The notes under the pieces: model-generated | The model's input: the letters and a program-made list of their open reading frames with translations, nothing else | Told to the model about the DNA's origin: nothing | Database searches by the model: none | Shown here: piece by piece, positions 17,582 through 26,306 of the stretch | Position numbering within the stretch: the stretch's first letter is position 1 | How the letters are laid out: every line of letters begins with the position of its first letter | DNA from: DASXVU01 sp963732855 | GTDB lineage: Archaea > Thermoplasmatota > Thermoplasmata > Methanomassiliicoccales > UBA472 | Direction: 5' to 3' | Length of the DNA: 64,000 nucleotides | Assembly: GCA_963732855.1 (NCBI GenBank) | Contig: CAVTBB010000005.1 | Span: forward strand, 1 to 64,000 | Made by a program: the position numbers and the translations under genes

Positions 17582-19299
17582 TGCCGCGGATCATCGCTGA
17601 AACGGCCTCCCCCCGCCCAGCGAACGAAGTCCCGAGAGGTCTCAAGCAGGTACTGAACCGGGACCGCATGAAACGTCCCCGTTTCTCCCAATGCTGGAGC
17701 TTGCCTTCCCAGGCGAACGGTTCCAAGGTCGCCGATGCTTACACCGTTTCTGACTCCCAGGTGCAGATTCTGTCGAAAGGTACCCAAACATTATATCATG
17801 TCTCCCCTTGGGAGTACAGCATCCCCAAGGAGTGGTCTCTGGCCATCCAGGAAACGATCGACGCCGTATCGAACTGCCCGCCAGCCGACATCTCCCGGTC
17901 TTACGATGAACTGCGCCGCCACGTCAGGGAATCAGCGATCCGCTCGATCCAGCATATTGCCCAGCGGGACCGTGTCGATCTCGGCTCGGAGGCGAAGGAA
18001 AGGTCCTCGGTCATCGAAAAGCTGGCGAACGTGACCGCCCGGTACACCATCGGACTGGGTCTTTTCGAGGTCCTGCTGGAGGACGACCGGATCGAGGACA
18101 TCTATGTGGACGCGCCCAGCCAGGACAACCCGATCCATGTCACGGTCGGGGGGATCAAGGGGAGCGGTACGGTGGTCCGCTGCCAGACCAATATCGTCGC
18201 CTCCCGTAACGAGATCGATGGACTGGTGTCGCGTTTCCGGCAATACAGCAGGCGGCCGTTCTCCGAGGCTTTCCCGGTCCTGGAGACCGACGTCGTCGGG
18301 TTCGATGCCCGGGCCACGTTCATCGGGAAACCGCTCTCGCCGAACGGCACCGCGTTGGCCATCAGGCGCCACTCGCGCAGCGTCTGGACCCTGCCCCGGT
18401 TCATGTTCAACGGCACGATCGACGCGATGACCGCCGGCCTCATCTCCTTCCTCATCGACGGCCGGAGCACCATCCTGTTCTGCGGTCCGCGCGGCTCTGG
18501 CAAGTCGTCGCTCCTCTCCGCGTCGCTCTTCGAGTTCCCGGTCAGCCAGAGGATCCTGACCATAGAGGACACCATGGAGCTGCCCTGCCGCCAGATGCAG
18601 CGCCTCGGCTACAAGGTCCAATCAATGCTGGTGGAGAACCGCATGGGTCGGGAACAGGAGGACAGGACGGACGAAGCGCTGCGCGTCTCACTGAGGTTAG
18701 GCGAATCGGCGATCGTCCTCGGAGAGGTGCGCGGAAAAGAGGCGATGACGCTCTACGAAAGTATGCGCACCGGCAAGGCTGGCTCCTCCGTCCTCGGCAC
18801 GATCCACGGCGATTCGGCCCGGTCGGTGTTCGAGCGTGTCGTGCATGACCTGGGCATCTCGGGCGAGGCGTTCAGCGCCACCGACCTGGTGATCACCCTC
18901 GGCTTGAACCGGATCGCCGGCGGCCAGCGTCAGGAACGCAAGGTGGTGGAGGTCGCCGAATGCGCCCGGAGCCGGGGTATAGGGGAGTTCGACCGACTCG
19001 TGGTGTACGACAACGCCACCGGCGTCCCGGTCTTTGACCGTTCCCTCCGCTCGGAGTGCATTTCCCGTATCGCGGCGTCCTGGAACATCAGCTACGACGA
19101 GGCGATGAGCAACATCGAGACCCGCGCCCGGATGAGGCAGTCGCTGGTGGATGCCGCCACCGCCGGAAGGATGGAATGCCTGGGAGCGGAGTGGACCTGC
19201 CGGTGCAACGAGTTCTTCTGGGAGCGCGTGGACTCCGAGGGGAGGGACTATGAGGCCATCGTCAAAGACTTCTCCCAGCTTGTCTCCAGGGGCATGTGA
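17578..19299 (+). CDS. Type II/IV secretion-system ATPase (TadA/ArlI/PilB-like)
   Basis: 573 residues. The C-terminal RecA-like domain has Walker A GPRGSGKSSLL, the Walker B/Asp-box region RILTIEDTMELPC, and the GEVRGKEAMTLYESMRTGKA and GSSVLGTIHGDS segments that define the PilT/ArlI/TadA family. The N-terminal domain contains the LLEDDRIEDIYVDAP type of sequence common to archaeal pilus ATPases. It powers assembly or retraction of a pilus or archaellum-like fibre at the membrane. It overlaps the Cys-rich gene upstream, and the platform gene begins 2 bases after its stop. Confidence 0.9.
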   Translation: MMPRIIAETASPRPANEVPRGLKQVLNRDRMKRPRFSQCWSLPSQANGSKVADAYTVSDSQVQILSKGTQTLYHVSPWEYSIPKEWSLAIQETIDAVSNCPPADISRSYDELRRHVRESAIRSIQHIAQRDRVDLGSEAKERSSVIEKLANVTARYTIGLGLFEVLLEDDRIEDIYVDAPSQDNPIHVTVGGIKGSGTVVRCQTNIVASRNEIDGLVSRFRQYSRRPFSEAFPVLETDVVGFDARATFIGKPLSPNGTALAIRRHSRSVWTLPRFMFNGTIDAMTAGLISFLIDGRSTILFCGPRGSGKSSLLSASLFEFPVSQRILTIEDTMELPCRQMQRLGYKVQSMLVENRMGREQEDRTDEALRVSLRLGESAIVLGEVRGKEAMTLYESMRTGKAGSSVLGTIHGDSARSVFERVVHDLGISGEAFSATDLVITLGLNRIAGGQRQERKVVEVAECARSRGIGEFDRLVVYDNATGVPVFDRSLRSECISRIAASWNISYDEAMSNIETRARMRQSLVDAATAGRMECLGAEWTCRCNEFFWERVDSEGRDYEAIVKDFSQLVSRGM

Positions 19300-19300
19300 G

Positions 19301-21053
19301 ATGATCTCCTTCATCGGCAATGATCGGCACATTCCCGAATGGTTCAGGTCGGCGTTCAAGGCCAAGCGAAACCAGACTGACGCGAATTGGATGAGGAGGC
19401 ACCAGGTCACGGAGGAGGCGCTCCATTCCCAGGCGTACTCGATCTTCCTTATGCTTGCCATGTTGAGCTTTGCCATCCTGGTCATCTCCTGTATCGCGTT
19501 CGGAGTCACTGCTCTCGCCTATCTCATGGTGCCACTACTCCTGATGCTGTTCATCGTACCGTCCCTGGTCATCGGTTCTCCCTCCTCGGGGGCCAAGCGT
19601 GAGGAGCTGGACATGCTGCGAGAGTCGCCTACGGTGATCGGAGCGATGTCCATGAGCATGCAGCTGCAGCCTTCCTTGGACAGGGCGGTGGCGTTCGCTT
19701 CCCAATGTGGTGACGGATCGCTCAACGTTCGTCTGAGAACCCTACTCTGGCAGGTGCTTACCCGGGTGCGGTACGACCTTCCCACGTCCATGATGGAGTT
19801 CGCTTCCACCCTCGGAGAGGAGAACGAGAGCCTGCGCCAGTCCATCCATCTGTTCATCTCCGCCACGCATGAGTCGACCAGGGAGGGCATGGACCGGCTT
19901 CTGGACAAAGCGAACGCCCTGGTCATCGAAGGGGTGAAGGACCGGGTCGAACGGTACGTTTCGTCGCTCGCCCTGCCCACCATGGTGTTCTTTGCCTTCG
20001 GGATATTGCTGCCGGTGATGATGTTCTCACTGGTTCCGCTACTCACCATCGGGAGCGCCACGTCCATCGGCTCGGCCGCGAGCACTTCCCCGGTCATGTC
20101 CGACGCCGAGCTGGCCTTGTTGCTTCTGGTCGTTTTCCCGGCCGCCTCGTTCCTGTATTCCCGCTCCACCCTATCGCGGAACCCGTTGCAGGCCGTCGGG
20201 CGCCCAGAGATAGTGCTCAGCCACCGTTCCATCAAGGGGATCGCCGCTTACGCTGGTTTGATGATCGTCGTTTCACTGTTAATTGTGAATTCATTCCCCG
20301 AGATCGTCATGGTCATCGGGGTGTGCGTCCCATCGGTCTATTTCTTCGTCCGTTTCAGGACCGCGCACGCCCTCGCCGCCCATCTGCCCTCGGTCGAGAA
20401 GGACTTCATCAATGCGCTCTACCAGATGGGGAACCGGATGACCACCGGGACCAGCTTCGACGTGGCGTTCGAGGGGGTGGCCCGCTCCCGTTCCGCATCG
20501 CCGTTCGGTGAGTTCGCGCGCAAGGCGATCTACCGGAGCCTGACCACCAGGCAGGACATCGCCGCCATCATCGCCAATGATGAGGGACTAGCCGGAATGT
20601 CCCCGCTGGTAAGGAACGCGTTCGTCACCGTTGCCGAGTGCGCCACGTCCGACGCGCAGGCCGCCGGAAAGGTAGCCCTCAACCTGGCCCAGTATCTTTC
20701 CGACCTGCGTTCATGCCAATCCAAGAATCCGGGAGAAGCTGCAGAGCGTGGTGGACATGATGTCCTCCACCAGCGCCATTTTCGCGCCGATCGTGCTCGG
20801 CATCACCGGCAGCCTGTTCTCGTTGGTCGGTTCCGTTTCCCCCGGATCCGGCTCAGCGCAGAGCATGACGATGATCGGAGGAGTCTACGTCGTGGAACTG
20901 ACCTTCATCGTCTCGTTCTTCACCGTGTTCCTGCTCGGGGGAAAGAACTGGACCGAGGTCGCCTACCGGTTCTTCACCAAGGCACCGGTGGCGGTGATCG
21001 TTTTCATTTCAGTTTCACTAGCCGCTCGGGGAGGCCTGACTCAACTTCTGTGA
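19301..21053 (+). CDS. Pilus/secretion membrane platform protein (ArlJ/TadC-like), frameshifted
   Basis: Starts ATG 19301, two bases after the ATPase stop. It has two T2SS-F-type halves with membrane segments (for example IFLMLAMLSFAILVISCIAF and LPTMVFFAFGILLPVMMFSL). Near 20726 the frame breaks: the first frame reads LSDLRSCQSK, and the expected KIREKLQSVVDMMSSTSAIF continues in another frame and ends at 21053 with hydrophobic helices. Removing one A from AAGAATCC restores a 583-residue protein. The homologous frame holds to both ends, so this is either a single sequencing error or a fresh mutation. It anchors the ATPase and moves pilins. Confidence 0.8.
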
Positions 21054-21441
21054 CCCAGAAAATGTCCTTCTCGTCGGCGTTCAGGATTCCGACCGACAAA
21101 TGCTCCTCGTTGTGCTTGGTCATGATCCGGTCTATGCGTTCCCTCTCGGAATCGACCAGTCTCACTTCCAGCGTTCTTGCCGAATCAATGAAATGGACGA
21201 CCGGCAGGTGTCCATCCCGAACATGAATGTTGTTCTTGCCCAGCGTGCATCCGGTGGTCATCTGAACGCCGTCGATCAGGCATGACATGGGCGGATGCTT
21301 GCCGGTGAAAACGACCGCGGTCATCTTGCCTTCGAACCGCTCGCGCGCCAGCTTTCCCATCCGGTAACCGATGACGACGTATGGCCCAAGGTGGCCATGG
21401 AAACGTTTCAGCGGGATCAGCTCTTCAGGCAGGTCGGTCAT
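21004..21441 (-). CDS. FmdE-domain protein
   Basis: 145 residues, LKRFHGHLGPYVVIGYRMGK near the N-terminus and DGVQMTTGCTLGKNNI in the middle, the core of the FmdE family (formylmethanofuran dehydrogenase subunit E type). The His/Cys set (FHGHLG, CLIDG, TGCTLGK) is metal-binding in relatives. The zinc-ribbon tail found in full FwdE is absent. The protein may take part in molybdenum/tungsten enzyme work, but no fwd/fmd gene is near. Its 3' end overlaps the convergent platform gene by 50 bases, which is unusual for unrelated genes. Confidence 0.8.
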   Translation of the reverse strand: MTDLPEELIPLKRFHGHLGPYVVIGYRMGKLARERFEGKMTAVVFTGKHPPMSCLIDGVQMTTGCTLGKNNIHVRDGHLPVVHFIDSARTLEVRLVDSERERIDRIMTKHNEEHLSVGILNADEKDIFWVTEVESGLPERLVKLK

Positions 21442-21613
21442 GCTCTGCGTTAATCAATTCGAGCTAATGAACCTTACTTATTCGGCGTGAACTTTGAACG
21501 GCTCGGCGTCGCCCTGGGGGCGGCCAGTGCCGACTGGGAGGTTCAATGCGTTGAGCTAGGGCAGGTCATAATTGAAAAGGATTATCTAGCAGGCGGCGAC
21601 TGCTTGGGACTGG

Positions 21614-22177
21614 ATGCGAGGCCCAAGGACACCGTTCCAAAAGTGGAAGATCACGATGCTGGCGATATTCGTCGCCTGGCTAGCGGTGATGCTCATCGCT
21701 CCGCTTTCGCTTCCGCACGGCAGCGTGAAGGACCTGTCTGGCTCCGTGGGAAGGTTGGACAACCCTGGGCAGGAAGCGAGCATGAACCTGTTCGCCCAGG
21801 CCGTGTACACGATGGGCGACATCGAGTGCCACCAGATAGCAGAGCGTTCATTCTATCTCAACGGCAATGAGCTCCCGATATGCTCCAGGGACGTCGGGAT
21901 CTCGATCGGGCTGCTGATGGGCATGGCGATCGGTTTGCTGTATGTGAGGCGGATCAATCCGATTCTGCTCGCGGTCGGTCTGCTGCCCATGGTACTGGAC
22001 GGCGGGCTGCAGGCGATATCCAGCTACCGATCCAACAATGAATTGCGGATCGTGACCGGTCTTGTCGCCGGAGCTGCCATGGCTCTGCTCCTTTGCGAGT
22101 TCGCCGCGAGATACCTCGAAGTTGGTCCGGACACCGATCGGAAAGAAAGGAAGCCAGACCAAGCTTCAGAAGACTAG
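21614..22177 (+). CDS. DUF2085 membrane protein
   Basis: 187 residues. Hydrophobic segments (LAIFVAWLAVMLIAPLSLPH, IGLLMGMAIGLLYV, ILLAVGLLPMVLDGG) surround the family signature CHQIAERSFYLNGNELPICS followed by RDVGI. DUF2085 proteins are integral membrane proteins of unknown role. The start ATG 21614 is the first in frame with normal composition. No neighbour suggests a function. Confidence 0.78.
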   Translation: MRGPRTPFQKWKITMLAIFVAWLAVMLIAPLSLPHGSVKDLSGSVGRLDNPGQEASMNLFAQAVYTMGDIECHQIAERSFYLNGNELPICSRDVGISIGLLMGMAIGLLYVRRINPILLAVGLLPMVLDGGLQAISSYRSNNELRIVTGLVAGAAMALLLCEFAARYLEVGPDTDRKERKPDQASED

Positions 22178-22221
22178 GTCTGAGGTCTTGGTGTCTCGTA
22201 GAAAAGAGCCTCTCGGACAAA

Positions 22222-22234
22222 ATCTATATATAGA
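22222..22234 (+). promoter_or_regulatory. TATA box of the proteasome beta gene
   Basis: ATCTATATATAGA lies about 80 bases before the psmB start, with a GGAAGGTGTG ribosome site just before the ATG. This is the clearest TATA box in the window and implies a leadered message. Confidence 0.65.
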
Positions 22235-22303
22235 GTAGTCCCAATTGGAGTCGTGACAGAATTAGTCTGTTCATCCTTTTACCAATTCTGGAAGGTGTGA
22301 TGT

Positions 22304-22957
22304 ATGGTAGAGGCTACAAAGACGGGTACGACCACCATAGGAATCGTCAACAATGACGGAGTAGTGCTAGCTTCAGAGCACCGTGCGACCATGGGTAACT
22401 TTATCGCCCATAAGGAGACACAAAAGGTGTTCAAGATCGACGATAACCTTGGACTTACCACGGCAGGACTAGTCGGCGATGCGCAAGTGCTCGCCCGCTA
22501 CGTCAAGGCAGAGGTCGAGCTGTACAAGCTCAGACGCCAGTCGCCAATGTCGGTCAAGGCAGCGGCCACACTGATGTCCAACATCCTGAGGAGAGGCGGG
22601 GGATCCCAGGGCTTCTTCTACGTTGGATTGATAGTCGGGGGACACGACGCCGAGGGAGGCCACGTGTACTCTCTGGACGCCGCCGGCGGATCGATACCGG
22701 ACAACTACATTTCCGTCGGTTCCGGCTCGCCTTACGCCTACGGTGTCCTCGAGGACCACTACAAGAAGGACCTGCCCTTGAGCGACAGCATCGACCTGGC
22801 CATCCGTGCGCTGAACGCCGCCATGAAGCGGGACTCGGCAAGCGGTGATGGAATGGCGATCATCACCATAACCAAGGACGGTTATGTGGAGGTCTCCGAT
22901 GAGGAGATCTCGAAACGCGCTTCGCGCATGGGCATAAACGTGCCCAAGCCGAACTAA
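22304..22957 (+). CDS. psmB: Proteasome subunit beta
   Basis: 217 residues. The propeptide MVEATKTG ends before TTTIGIV, so autoprocessing exposes Thr-9 as the nucleophile. Other catalytic residues lie in NDGVVLASEHRATMGNFIAH. It forms the proteolytic rings of the archaeal 20S proteasome with the alpha subunit, whose gene is not in the window. It has its own TATA box and ribosome site. The length is normal and no other beta gene is seen. Confidence 0.96.
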   Translation: MVEATKTGTTTIGIVNNDGVVLASEHRATMGNFIAHKETQKVFKIDDNLGLTTAGLVGDAQVLARYVKAEVELYKLRRQSPMSVKAAATLMSNILRRGGGSQGFFYVGLIVGGHDAEGGHVYSLDAAGGSIPDNYISVGSGSPYAYGVLEDHYKKDLPLSDSIDLAIRALNAAMKRDSASGDGMAIITITKDGYVEVSDEEISKRASRMGINVPKPN

Positions 22958-23012
22958 ACCCCTTACCCAAACGTTTTCTTGATTGTTTAATACCCAAACA
23001 AAGTTGATTTTC

Positions 23013-24920
23013 ATGAGCGCCGAGAGAATTCTGGAAGATGCCCGAGAACAGGTACGCAAGATAGTGCCTTTGCACATCAACATCACCTCGATAGACTTCG
23101 AGGGACCGGTAGTGGTCATCTACACCAAGGACATGGATGCCTTCGCCTCCAACAACGACATCGTCCGCCAGCTGGCCCAGGGGCTCAGGCGGCGAGTTGC
23201 GATACGGCCGGACGCATCACTGCTGGCCGATCCGGACGTGGTGGAGAAGAGGATCCGGGAGATCATTCCGGAGGACGCTCAGATCACCGACATCTTCTTC
23301 GAGCCGGAGACCGGCGAGGTCACTATCGAGGCGATAGCACCTGGCCTGGTCATCGGAAAACAGGGCGCCATACTTAACGAGATCAAGAAAGAGGTGGGTT
23401 GGGCCCCGAAGGTCGTTCGCGCCCCGCCAATACCATCCAAGACCGTCTCTGAGATACGTTCATATCTGCGGCATGTCCAGACGGAACGGAAGGATTTCCT
23501 CAGGAAGACCGGCAGGAAGCTAGCCAGGCAGAAGTACGAAGGCGAGTCCTGGATACGGTTGACGGCACTGGGCGGGTTCCGAGAGGTCGGTCGTTCGGCA
23601 TCACTATTGTCGACCAGGGACTCTAAGATCCTTATCGATTGCGGAGTCGACGTCGGTTCCGATGGAGCCACCCCGTATTTCAGCGCACCGGAGATCCAGC
23701 CACTGGACCAGATCGACTGCGTCGTCATAACGCACGCTCACCTGGACCACTGTGGACTGTTGCCGGCCCTTTACAAGTACGGGTTCGACGGACCGGTCTA
23801 TTGTACCGCTCCTACCCGGGACCTCATGTCCCTCCTGCAGCTGGACTACATCAAGGTGGCCAACTCGGAAGGCAAGAAGAGCCCGTACGAGTCAGCGCAG
23901 GTGCGCGAGGTCGTCAAGCACTGCATCCCTCTCAAGTATGGCGAGACAACCGATGTCGCTCCCGACATCCGTTTGACGTTCCAGAACGCAGGGCATATCC
24001 TCGGCTCTGCCGTATGTCATTTCCACATAGGTGACGGCCTGTATAACATCGCCTTCACCGGAGACATGAAGTTCGAGAGGACCTGGCTTTTCAACGCCAC
24101 GGTGAACAAGTTCCCCAGGCTGGAGACGCTCATCATCGAGTCCACCTACGGCGGCTACCATGACATCCAGCCGAGCCGAGTCGAGGCGTCGACCCAGCTT
24201 CGCGATGTGATCGTCAGGACGCTGGAAAGGAAGGGAAAGGTCGTAGTGCCAGTTTTCGCGGTTGGACGTTCTCAAGAGGTCATGCTGGTAATTGAGGAGC
24301 TGGTCCGCACCGGCAAGATCGATAAACTGCCGGTCTACCTGGATGGAATGATCTGGGAAGCGACGGCGATTCATACCGCCTACCCCGAGTTCCTGAACTC
24401 GCAACTGCGCACCCAGATATTCCAGATGAACCAGAACCCGTTCCTCTCCGACATCTTCAAGCGCGTCGACTCGCAGGAGATGCGGGAAAAGATACTGCAT
24501 GACCCTGACCCTTGCATCGTTCTCGCCACTGGCGGCATGATGAACGGCGGGCCGGTCCTCGAGTACGTCAAGAACTGGGCGGACGACCCGAACTCCACCC
24601 TGGTGTTCGTCGGTTACCAGGCCGAGGGAACGATCGGCCGCAAGATCCAGAAGGGAGTCAAAGATCTTTCCATGATGGAGAAGGGCAAGCCGATCACGGT
24701 CGAGTTCAAAATGGACTCGGAGACGATCGACGGTTTCTCCGGACATTCGGACAGGCGTCAGCTGATCAACTACATCGCTACGCTGGAACCGAAACCGGAG
24801 AGGATCATCATCGGCCACGGGGAGGAGCACAAGTGCCTCGACCTGGCTTCCGCGTTGTACAAGAAGTTCAACGTCGAAACGCGCGCGCCGATGAACCTGG
24901 AGACCATCCGGATGAAGTGA
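23013..24920 (+). CDS. aCPSF1/FttA ribonuclease (KH domains + metallo-beta-lactamase + beta-CASP)
   Basis: 635 residues from ATG 23013. The first 170 or so hold two KH-type RNA-binding domains (for example GLVIGKQGAILNEIKKEVGW). The nuclease core has VVITHAHLDHCGLLPALYKY, FTGDMKFERTW, ESTYGGYHD, GHSDRRQL and GHGEEHKC, which supply the zinc ligands and beta-CASP motifs. In archaea this enzyme cleaves nascent RNA at U-rich sites to end transcription. It follows psmB by 55 bases and may share its transcript or use GTTTAATACC as a promoter. The ORF upstream of ATG 23013 does not add conserved sequence. Confidence 0.95.
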   Translation: MSAERILEDAREQVRKIVPLHINITSIDFEGPVVVIYTKDMDAFASNNDIVRQLAQGLRRRVAIRPDASLLADPDVVEKRIREIIPEDAQITDIFFEPETGEVTIEAIAPGLVIGKQGAILNEIKKEVGWAPKVVRAPPIPSKTVSEIRSYLRHVQTERKDFLRKTGRKLARQKYEGESWIRLTALGGFREVGRSASLLSTRDSKILIDCGVDVGSDGATPYFSAPEIQPLDQIDCVVITHAHLDHCGLLPALYKYGFDGPVYCTAPTRDLMSLLQLDYIKVANSEGKKSPYESAQVREVVKHCIPLKYGETTDVAPDIRLTFQNAGHILGSAVCHFHIGDGLYNIAFTGDMKFERTWLFNATVNKFPRLETLIIESTYGGYHDIQPSRVEASTQLRDVIVRTLERKGKVVVPVFAVGRSQEVMLVIEELVRTGKIDKLPVYLDGMIWEATAIHTAYPEFLNSQLRTQIFQMNQNPFLSDIFKRVDSQEMREKILHDPDPCIVLATGGMMNGGPVLEYVKNWADDPNSTLVFVGYQAEGTIGRKIQKGVKDLSMMEKGKPITVEFKMDSETIDGFSGHSDRRQLINYIATLEPKPERIIIGHGEEHKCLDLASALYKKFNVETRAPMNLETIRMK

Positions 24921-25017
24921 TCCGGAGTCTCTTTTTACGATCAGGATTGCTTAGTCGCTGAGCATGTAATCGATGAACATCATGACGACAGTTCATCAGG
25001 ATTACGACCAAGGATAC

Positions 25018-25300
25018 TCAGAATATATCGCCCAGAATGAAATTCCCATCTAGGCTCGCATTTAGTTTCAATCCCTCCGCGGAAATGAACACCAGGATGG
25101 CGATGAAGGAGGGCAGAAAGATCGGGATGAACTTGAACGGGCGGCTGAGCGCAAGCAATCCACGATGGATGGGCTCGGCATCGACATTGGTCCCAGGGTC
25201 TTCTTCACCGCGGGCATTTCCATTGGAAATGGGTGGCTGCAGTTCGGGCAAACGTCCAGGTCTGCATCGACCGTCACCCAGCAGTTATCACAACGCTGCT
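25018..25300 (-). pseudogene. Zinc-ribbon/TM protein, frameshifted remnant
   Basis: One minus frame reads REKQRCDNCWVTVDADLDVC, PNCSHPFPMEMPAV; another, starting in the same stretch, continues DPGTNVDAEPIHRGLLALSR, PFKFIPIFLPSFIAILVFIS. Joined near 25180 they give a CxxC...CxxC ribbon followed by one membrane helix, a common archaeal small-protein layout. No start codon is obvious upstream of the ribbon, where the sequence abuts the TYW1 stop, so the N-terminus also seems damaged. The function is unknown. Confidence 0.4.
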
Positions 25301-25317
25301 TCTCTCTATCAATGGGG

Positions 25318-26304
25318 TCAAATCGATACCCTTGTAGTTATATCTTTGATTGAGAAGATGGTATCGAAAATCACTCGATTCCAGGGATCCTCGTTTCCTT
25401 CCCTTCCTCGCCCAGTACGGATCACTCGGCTGTCGTCCTTCTTCTTGACGATGGACATGCCCAGTTCCTCACCTATCTTCTCCCCGAATTGGATCACGTC
25501 GGCTATCGAAGGCATGTTATCCATGCTCATCCTGCGGCGGGAATCCCCGACAAAGACATATCCCTTCGGCTCGACGAACAGCGGATCGGCTATCGCGTCA
25601 AGCTTGGCATATTCCTTCTCCCAGCCCAGATTCCAGTCCTTGACCAGCGTATGCCGGATGACCGTTCTTGTGCCGAGGGACGGGAACAGCTCCAGGGTCC
25701 GCATCAGCTTCTCCCATCCATCCTCGATGCGCGGGACGCACAGCTTCTTGTAGAGCTCCTCGTTCGGCGCCGCCACCGTTACATACAGCTGGGTCGGGAG
25801 CGTGTCCATCTTCTCCAGCACTTCCGGGAACGTCCCGTTCGTCACCAGGAACGTGGTCATTCCCCGGCGCTTGCACAGGGCGATGAGATCCCCCAGATAA
25901 GGATACATGGTCGGCTCGCCGGCCAGCGAGATCGCCACCTGCTTCGGCTCGCGGCACTCATCCCACATCTGCTTGCTGCATCGCGGGTCGCCTTTGAACC
26001 CGGAGACCAGCTTTCGTTGCTGCTCGATCAGCGCGTCCAGCATCTCCTCCGGTTCTTTCCATTCGTGCACCGTCGATTCGAAGCCGCGGACCCGCCAGCA
26101 GAACAGGCAGTTGTGAGTGCAGTCGTTCACCGCTGGGGTCATCTGCAGGCAACGGTGCGACTTGATGCCGTAGAAATCCTGTTTGTAGCATTGACGGCCG
26201 CGCAGCATGCTCTCCTTCATCCAGTGGCAGAGCTTGACCGCAGCGTGGCCGCCCTGGGTCCGGTACCCCTGCTTGTCCAGGATGGCCTTGAGGTCGTCCT
26301 TCAT
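25318..26304 (-). CDS. taw1: tRNA 4-demethylwyosine synthase (TYW1, radical SAM)
   Basis: 328 residues. The radical-SAM cluster is C62-x3-C66-x2-C69 (CTHNCLFC), and the second-cluster cysteines C26, C39 and C52 match the positions known in Pyrococcus TYW1. Other signs are SLAGEPTMYPYLGDLIALCK and TFLVTNGTFPEVLEKM. The enzyme builds the tricyclic imidazopurine of wyosine on G37 of tRNA-Phe using pyruvate. The gene lies just after rfcL on the same strand (2-base gap), an operon-like arrangement. Length and motifs are complete. Confidence 0.95.
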   Translation of the reverse strand: MKDDLKAILDKQGYRTQGGHAAVKLCHWMKESMLRGRQCYKQDFYGIKSHRCLQMTPAVNDCTHNCLFCWRVRGFESTVHEWKEPEEMLDALIEQQRKLVSGFKGDPRCSKQMWDECREPKQVAISLAGEPTMYPYLGDLIALCKRRGMTTFLVTNGTFPEVLEKMDTLPTQLYVTVAAPNEELYKKLCVPRIEDGWEKLMRTLELFPSLGTRTVIRHTLVKDWNLGWEKEYAKLDAIADPLFVEPKGYVFVGDSRRRMSMDNMPSIADVIQFGEKIGEELGMSIVKKKDDSRVIRTGRGREGNEDPWNRVIFDTIFSIKDITTRVSI

Positions 26305-26306
26305 GA

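Noticed and set aside
23892..24830. Minus-strand frame inside aCPSF1
   Set aside because: Shadow of the nuclease gene; composition is unlike protein.
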